Below, piece by piece: positions 31,923-35,944 of a DNA stretch of 35,944 bases. Every line of letters starts with the position of its first letter. The stretch's first letter is position 1. Source of the stretch: Novosphingobium jiangmenense (GTDB taxonomy: Bacteria > Pseudomonadota > Alphaproteobacteria > Sphingomonadales > Sphingomonadaceae); assembly GCF_015694345.1 (NCBI RefSeq), contig NZ_JADQDC010000021.1:1-35944 (forward strand), in the 5' to 3' direction. A program made the translations under genes and the position numbers. The notes below the pieces were generated by a model that worked only from the letters and a program-made list of their open reading frames with translations, was not told the origin of the DNA and made no database searches.

Positions 31923-33155
31923 TCAGCGACCCGGCCTGCACAAGGTGCACAGCAGCCCCCGGCCGAACGTCCGGTCCGCTCCGCGCGGACCGAGGTCGAT
32001 GGCTTCGCCATCAAGCCGCGCTTTGACCTCGCCGCCCCTCGCCAGCGCCAGCGCCGCTCGCGAGGCGACCAGCGGCGTGGCGAAGGACGTGCCTCGCACC
32101 TTTACGCGGCGTCCTGCCGCATTGCTGGCATAAAGGTCCGCTCCCGGCGCGGCATAGTCGAGATGGAGCGCGCGTCCCGCCTCGATCAGCGGACGGTTGC
32201 GCCCGTCGACCGCCGTCACCGCGATCACGCCGGAATAGGATGCGGGAAAGACTGGCGGTGCAGCCGGCCCGTCATTGCCCACTGCTGCCACGATAACCAT
32301 ACCCTTGCGCTGCGCTGCCATGATCGCCTTGGCCAGAACCGGATTGGCAGGTCCGACCAGACTGATCGAGGCGACGCGAATTTCGCGGGTCAGCAACCAG
32401 TCCAGCGCCCGCGCCACGGCAAGCGCATTTCCGCCGGCAGGATCGCTGCCATAGACATCTGCGACCACTACGCGGCGCACCCCTGCGTATCGCAGCAGCG
32501 AAACAACCGCCGTGCCATGATCGCCCGCGCGTGGCGCGCCCTTGGCAAAACCTCTGGCTTCGTCCGCTCCTGCGGCACCGCCATCGATCACGCCCACCGC
32601 CATGTCGATGGCGGGCATCGCACTGCCCGCCGGTACCTTGACGCTTCGCGCCGCACTCGCCTGCCCGCTTGCGAAGTTCAAGGTGTCGGCCGAGATCGTC
32701 GCATCGGGCAACTGCGCCTGCAGCAGCGCTTGCGCCTTCGCCAGGCTCATCCCCTCGGGAACCCCGAAACGCACCACCGTCATGTCGCAATTGTCCAGCC
32801 GCTCCTTGGACAGGATCTCGAACCCGGCCTGCGCCGCAGTTGCGATGGCAGCGGCTGAAGGATCAAGCATCAGCAGTTCCCCTCGCCGCGCGAGGTCGCC
32901 GGAAGCGTCGCGATCGATGGCGGTGCGATTGGCGCGCGCGATGCGCTCGATCCGCTCCAGCCTTGCCTGGGCGAGCGTGCGGACGGTTGCCGACAGACCA
33001 TCGAGAGTCTCTCCCGGAGGAGGGAGAGTTGCCCCCACGCCTTCAAGGGTCCGGCCGATGCCCTCGCGCAGCGGAGGCAGCGCCAATTGCGCCGCCAGCG
33101 GGCTGGCAACGGTGCAAAGCAGCAATGCTGAAAGGGCCAAGCGTTTCATTTTCAT
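31923..33155 (-). CDS. Secreted S8 (subtilisin-like) serine protease
   Basis: 410 residues (a second ATG two codons in is possible). Signal peptide to about residue 22 (LALSALLLCTVASPLAAQ). About 160 residues without catalytic motifs follow, possibly a propeptide or I9-like domain, then the S8 domain with Asp191 in MAVGVIDGG, His213 in GDHGTAVVS, oxyanion Asn294 in AAVGNDGP and nucleophile Ser357 in GTSFATPL. The triad is complete. It should cut proteins in the periplasm or outside. Two cysteines close to the C-terminus (CTLC) could hold metal or a disulfide. It is divergent from an ECF sigma gene, with an 80-bp shared region, a pairing that suggests the protease either is a target of the sigma factor or acts in its activation. 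Confidence 0.85.
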   Translation of the reverse strand: MKMKRLALSALLLCTVASPLAAQLALPPLREGIGRTLEGVGATLPPPGETLDGLSATVRTLAQARLERIERIARANRTAIDRDASGDLARRGELLMLDPSAAAIATAAQAGFEILSKERLDNCDMTVVRFGVPEGMSLAKAQALLQAQLPDATISADTLNFASGQASAARSVKVPAGSAMPAIDMAVGVIDGGAAGADEARGFAKGAPRAGDHGTAVVSLLRYAGVRRVVVADVYGSDPAGGNALAVARALDWLLTREIRVASISLVGPANPVLAKAIMAAQRKGMVIVAAVGNDGPAAPPVFPASYSGVIAVTAVDGRNRPLIEAGRALHLDYAAPGADLYASNAAGRRVKVRGTSFATPLVASRAALALARGGEVKARLDGEAIDLGPRGADRTFGRGLLCTLCRPGR

Positions 33156-33185
33156 CGTGTTTTTGCCATAAACGAAATGTCTCAG

Positions 33186-33217
33186 GGATTAAACGCACGA
33201 GCCCGCTCGTTGCATCC
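33186..33217. promoter_or_regulatory. Symmetric 32-bp dyad: back-to-back ECF-type promoters of the S8 protease and sigma genes
   Basis: The sequence is GGAT-TA-AACG, 12 bp, CGTT-GC-ATCC, a perfect interrupted palindrome apart from the NN and spacer positions. Read on each strand it gives GGATNN-N16-CGTT, a geometry typical of ECF promoters (-35 with GGA, -10 with CGT). Predicted starts are near 33218 on plus (about 18 bases before the proposed sigma start codon) and near 33185 on minus (about 30 bases before the protease start). Alternatively it is an operator for a dimeric regulator. Confidence 0.5.
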
Positions 33218-33235
33218 AAGAGAAAGGCAAAGACA

Positions 33236-33724
33236 CTGGCTGATCCCTTCGCCGATGGCATACTCGACCTGCTCCCCCGCCTGCGACGCTTCGCGGCGGG
33301 ATTGTCGCGCGATGCCGGCGCTGCCGATGATCTTTGCCAGATGGCAATCGAAAGAGCCTTGCGTGCCCGCGCCCAATGGCAAGTCGGCACGCGGCTCGAC
33401 AGCTGGATGTACAGGATCATGCGCAATATCTGGATCGACGAAGTCCGCGCCAGCACGCGCCGGGGCCAGACCTTCGTCGATGAAGAAGCGGGCCTGGCGG
33501 TCGGCGCTTCGGGCGGTCAGGAAGAGCGTGCAGCTCTTGGCGATGTCGACCGCGCGCTCGCCCGCCTGCCCGAAGAACAGCGCGAAGCGGTTGTGCTGGT
33601 GATGGTCGAAGGCTGGTCCTACAAGGAAGCCGCCGAGATCGTCGGCTGCCCGGTCGGCACGCTCAATTCACGCCTCGTGCGCGGCCGTGACGCGCTGATG
33701 GCCCTGCTGGGAGAAGCGGCATGA
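33236..33724 (+). CDS. ECF-family RNA polymerase sigma factor, probable CTG start
   Basis: 162 residues if started at the CTG at 33236. The protein then begins (M)ADPFADGILDLLPRLRRF, a normal start for this family, with AGAAAGG eight bases upstream. The only in-frame ATG nearby (33125) lies inside the divergent protease gene and would add an untypical 37-residue head. Sigma-2 region: DAGAADDLCQMAIERAL and SWMYRIMRNIWIDEVRAS; sigma-4 region: LPEEQREAVVLVMVEGWSYKEAAEIVGCPVGTLNSRLVRGRDAL. It redirects RNA polymerase to stress or envelope genes when released by its anti-sigma factor. The stop overlaps the anti-sigma start (ATGA). A GGATNN-N16-CGTT element upstream suggests autoregulation. Confidence 0.85.
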   Translation: MADPFADGILDLLPRLRRFAAGLSRDAGAADDLCQMAIERALRARAQWQVGTRLDSWMYRIMRNIWIDEVRASTRRGQTFVDEEAGLAVGASGGQEERAALGDVDRALARLPEEQREAVVLVMVEGWSYKEAAEIVGCPVGTLNSRLVRGRDALMALLGEAA

Positions 33725-34422
33725 CACCTTCCCCGGAACAGCTCGCGGCATATGCCGACGGCCAGCTCGATGCCGCCGATGCCGCGCAGGTCGAAGCGGC
33801 AATCTCGCGCGATCCGGTGCTGGCCAGACAGGTGGCGACGCATCGCGCCTTGCGCGCAAGACTCGCCGGTCATTTCGCGCCGGTAGCCGAGGAGCCCGTG
33901 CCTGAACGGCTTTCCGCTCTGCTCCGATCTTCGCAGGCTGAGGTCATCGACTTCGCCGCCGCCGCCCGCGCCCGTACCCGCCCACGTTTCCGCTGGACAT
34001 GGGTTGCCGGCCCTGCCCTTGCCGCATCGCTGGTCCTTGCCCTGACCCTGCGCGGTCCTGCGACACGGACTTACGCGAGTGACGAGATCGCCTCCGCTCT
34101 CGACAGCCAGCTCGTTGCCGAGCAGCCGGGCGATGCTCCGGTCCGCGTCCTGCTCAGCTTCCGCGACCGGAGCGGCGACATCTGCCGGGCCTATGCCGCA
34201 GGCCGCCGCTCCGGAATCGCCTGCCGTGACGACAGGGGCTGGAAGATGCAGGGCGGCTCAGGCGGACCAGAGGCCGAAACGTCGGAGTACCGGCAGGCGG
34301 CGAGCGCCGGAGATATCCTCGCCCGGGCGCAGGCCATGGCCAGCGGCCCTGCGCTCGATGCGCAGGAGGAAGCCCGGGCCCGCGCACTCGGATGGAAGCG
34401 GGCGACAGTGCAAGGCCGCTGA
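33721..34422 (+). CDS. Membrane anti-sigma factor
   Basis: 233 residues. The N-terminal cytoplasmic part (about 1-90) has the anti-sigma-like PEQLAAYADGQLDAADAAQ and ISRDPVLARQVATHRALRARL segments. A single membrane helix lies near 94-110 (WVAGPALAASLVLALTL), and a periplasmic part of about 120 residues follows with two cysteines (DICRAYAAGRRSGIACRD) that could pair. The HxxxCxxC zinc motif of ZAS anti-sigma factors is absent from the N-terminus. It should hold the ECF sigma factor at the membrane and release it on an envelope signal. Four-base overlap with the sigma gene indicates coupled translation. The nearby secreted S8 protease might cleave its periplasmic part; that is speculation. Confidence 0.82.
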   Translation: MTPSPEQLAAYADGQLDAADAAQVEAAISRDPVLARQVATHRALRARLAGHFAPVAEEPVPERLSALLRSSQAEVIDFAAAARARTRPRFRWTWVAGPALAASLVLALTLRGPATRTYASDEIASALDSQLVAEQPGDAPVRVLLSFRDRSGDICRAYAAGRRSGIACRDDRGWKMQGGSGGPEAETSEYRQAASAGDILARAQAMASGPALDAQEEARARALGWKRATVQGR

Positions 34423-34436
34423 CTGCCGGGTCGGCA

Positions 34437-35123
34437 CTACTCTCCGGCGCGGAAGTCCTTGATGCTGCCAGGCGTCATCCGCATTTCCGAAAAGCGCGCG
34501 ATGTTGCCCCCGCCCAAGGGCGATTGTGCGCTCAGCCCCAGCCACAGCGCGGCAGGATAGTCGTTGCGGAACACCCGCACGAGTTGCCACGACTTCGCAT
34601 CGCGCGAATAGTAGAAGCCGATGGACTTGGTGTCGGACGAAATCCTCAGATGGACGGCGGGTGCGGCCACGGCATCGTGGTTGTTGTCGTCCGAGGTACC
34701 GTCGGTGCGCACGGTCACGATCCGCGAAAGGCCTCGCTCGTCGCGCTCGAACGCGAACTTCAGCCACTTGTCCTCGCGCACCCACAAGTAGAGCGCGCCG
34801 GCATCGTAAGTTTCGGTCAGAACCGGCGCGACACGCACGGTGAAGGTGAACGGCCGGGTGTTGTCGACGCGGCTCAGCAGGACCGGAGCGTTGCCATAGG
34901 CGGTCGTGCCGTCAGTCTCGCGGAAGAAGTCGGTCTTCGGACCGCTGCGCAGCGACAGATCGTCCTGACCGACGGTGGCGGCACCATCGCCGCCGTTCAG
35001 CGCACGCTCGAACACCACTCCCGAAGTGGCCACTTTTGCCGCCGATCCGGGCAAGTCCTGCCCCAGGACCGGCGATGTCACCAACAACGCTCCAGCCACC
35101 CCTGCCATCATCCGCAATGCCAT
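34437..35123 (-). CDS. Secreted DUF1349-like (concanavalin-fold) protein
   Basis: 228 residues from the ATG at 35123, preceded by GGGGGAGG; an earlier in-frame ATG would start almost at the upstream gene's stop. Signal peptide to about residue 22 (MALRMMAGVAGALLVTSPVLGQ). The body carries a DUF1349-type signature: GNAPVLLSRVDNTRPFTFTVRV, YDAGALYLWVREDKWLKFAFE, and DAKSWQLVRVFRNDYPAALWLGLSAQSP. Family members adopt a lectin/glucanase-like beta-sandwich and are usually linked to carbohydrate use; catalytic activity is not established. It is 64 bp after a UxuB-like gene on the same strand and probably in one operon with it, which suggests a role in binding or processing a uronic-acid-containing glycan. 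It converges with the anti-sigma gene, only 14 bp away. Confidence 0.75.
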   Translation of the reverse strand: MALRMMAGVAGALLVTSPVLGQDLPGSAAKVATSGVVFERALNGGDGAATVGQDDLSLRSGPKTDFFRETDGTTAYGNAPVLLSRVDNTRPFTFTVRVAPVLTETYDAGALYLWVREDKWLKFAFERDERGLSRIVTVRTDGTSDDNNHDAVAAPAVHLRISSDTKSIGFYYSRDAKSWQLVRVFRNDYPAALWLGLSAQSPLGGGNIARFSEMRMTPGSIKDFRAGE

Positions 35124-35187
35124 CGGCCCCGCCTCCCCCTTCAGATGGCGCAACCTTGCACCCGGCAAGCCGGGGCGCAAGCCTGGT

Positions 35188-35943
35188 TCAAACCATGGAC
35201 GAAGACCACACGCCCCCCAGGACGCCGTCTTTGCCGAAGATGGCGTGGATTGGGTCTGGGGTGTTTGCGGCTCTGGTGAGTTTGTCGGCGAGGGGGTCGT
35301 CGACGGGGCCGTTGTGGCCCTGGAGGTGGTGGATCCAGGCGCCTATGCCTTCGCGGATGGCGGGGCAGTCGTGGCCTTGGGCGGCTCTGGCGGCGAGGGT
35401 TTCGAGCCAGCGCTGGGGGATTTTCTGGCTGCCGTCCATGGCGATCTGGATGAGGCGGTGGTTGAGGCTGGGGTTGGCGAAGCGGGCGATCAGCGCGTCG
35501 GCGTAGGCGGCGAGGTCCTGCCCCGGTGCCGGGGTGATCGTCGGCGCGGCTTCGCGGCGCATCAGCTGTTCGGCAAGGTGGCGCAAGTGCGGGTCGGCCA
35601 CGGCTTCGTGGACGTACTCGTGGCCCGCCCTCAGCCCGCAATAGGCGAGCAGCGAATGCGCGCCGTTGAGCATCCTGAGCTTGGCGGTCTCGTAAGGCGC
35701 GACGTCCTCGACCAGCTGCGCGCCGACCGCTTCCCATGCGGGGCGCGGTCCGGCAAAGCGGTCCTCGATCACCCACTGGCTGAACGGCTCGGTGACGACG
35801 CAGGCCTGATCTTCAGGGGCCTCATCGGTCAGACCGCCCAGGGCTCCGGCGACCATCGCGCGGTCGGCCTCGGTGGTCGCAGGCACGATGCGGTCGATCA
35901 TCGTCGAGGGGCAGGTGCAGTTTGCCGCGAACCAAGGAAGTAG
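35188..35943 (-). CDS. uxuB: Mannitol dehydrogenase family / fructuronate reductase (UxuB-like), second copy, 5'-truncated by window edge
   Basis: The C-terminal 251 residues of a second UxuB-like protein, on the minus strand, with the frame open to the right edge. It carries the same MIDRIVPATT and K-L-R-M-L-N-G-A-H motifs as the left-hand copy, plus a four-residue insertion (PEDQ) in TDEAPEDQACVV. By eye about five in six residues are the same; the last 30 diverge (here ending GGVWSSSMV). Bases 35750-35807 are identical to 123-180 in reverse complement. Likely reaction: fructuronate + NADH to mannonate, in the cytoplasm. It is followed by the DUF1349-like gene. Whether the two copies have different sugar specificities cannot be told from the C-termini. 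Confidence 0.85.
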   Translation of the reverse strand, partial: LLPWFAANCTCPSTMIDRIVPATTEADRAMVAGALGGLTDEAPEDQACVVTEPFSQWVIEDRFAGPRPAWEAVGAQLVEDVAPYETAKLRMLNGAHSLLAYCGLRAGHEYVHEAVADPHLRHLAEQLMRREAAPTITPAPGQDLAAYADALIARFANPSLNHRLIQIAMDGSQKIPQRWLETLAARAAQGHDCPAIREGIGAWIHHLQGHNGPVDDPLADKLTRAANTPDPIHAIFGKDGVLGGVWSSSMV

Positions 35944-35944
35944 C

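Noticed and set aside
33177..33602. ATG-initiated frame overlapping the ECF sigma gene
   Set aside because: It has a proper ATG, but the translation lacks any sigma motif; the neighbouring frame carries complete sigma-2 and sigma-4 regions and couples to the anti-sigma start. A frameshift joining them is not needed if CTG is the start.
35184..35195. TGGTTCAAACCA dyad at the end of the right-hand uxuB
   Set aside because: Looks like the uronate operator but has a 6-bp centre instead of 5 and lies on the stop codon, 60 bp from the next start; probably chance.
1..35944. Mobile elements, CRISPR arrays, tRNA/rRNA genes, phage genes
   Set aside because: Looked for on both strands; no transposase or integrase frames, no regularly spaced repeats and no tRNA-like cloverleaf were seen, so module junctions give no direct sign of recent insertion.

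Overview
The window is GC-rich, densely coded DNA of alphaproteobacterial, sphingomonad type (Novosphingobium/Sphingobium-like). I infer this from the gene families present: a TonB-dependent receptor with ExuT and a GH2 hydrolase, a p-cresol-methylhydroxylase-type flavocytochrome, a DcaP-like porin, and an ECF sigma/anti-sigma pair beside an S8 protease. I see no tRNA, rRNA, CRISPR array, insertion sequence or phage gene. Almost every base lies in or next to a recognisable gene, and the layout reads as a string of catabolic and stress modules.

Layout. (1) 2-757: 3' part of a mannitol-dehydrogenase-family (UxuB-like) gene. (2) 1040-10389: a CrbS/MxtR-like transporter-fused hybrid histidine kinase facing a LuxR-type response regulator, then a porin - MHS transporter - propionyl-CoA synthetase operon, which together look like a short-chain carboxylate sensing and uptake unit. 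(3) 10444-16006: a XylR/DmpR-type sigma-54 activator divergent from a 4-alkylphenol oxidation operon (small Tat-exported protein, cytochrome c, PchF-like flavoprotein), followed by an orphan Rieske oxygenase. A consensus sigma-54 promoter precedes the operon and a weaker one precedes the Rieske gene. (4) 16032-21918: a His-rich periplasmic protein and a CzcBAC-type heavy-metal RND efflux system, closed by a strong hairpin. (5) 22018-30774: glycerate kinase, a FadR-type GntR repressor, an ExuT-like transporter, a secreted GH2 beta-glycosidase and a TonB-dependent receptor, which I read as a glucuronide/hexuronide utilisation locus. Four TTGG-N5-CCAA-like dyads sit at its control points. (6) 30924-34422: a Gly/Ser-rich secreted protein with a PRC-like C-terminus, an S8 subtilase, and a divergent ECF sigma/anti-sigma pair. 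The subtilase and sigma genes share a symmetric 32-bp dyad that can be read as back-to-back ECF promoters. (7) 34437-35943: a DUF1349-like secreted protein and a second UxuB-like gene on the minus strand.

The two UxuB-like paralogues are near-identical over long stretches and lie in inverted orientation at the two ends of the window, so about 34 kb is bracketed by an inverted repeat that could support inversion. The uronate modules (5 and 7, plus the left UxuB copy) fit one pathway: receptor import of a glycoside, periplasmic release of the uronic acid, ExuT uptake, and reduction of fructuronate to mannonate. The items most worth follow-up are the symmetric divergent promoter of the ECF/subtilase unit, the shared dyad of the uronate locus, the sigma-54/phenolic-sensor module whose regulator lacks one expected zinc ligand, and the inverted UxuB copies.
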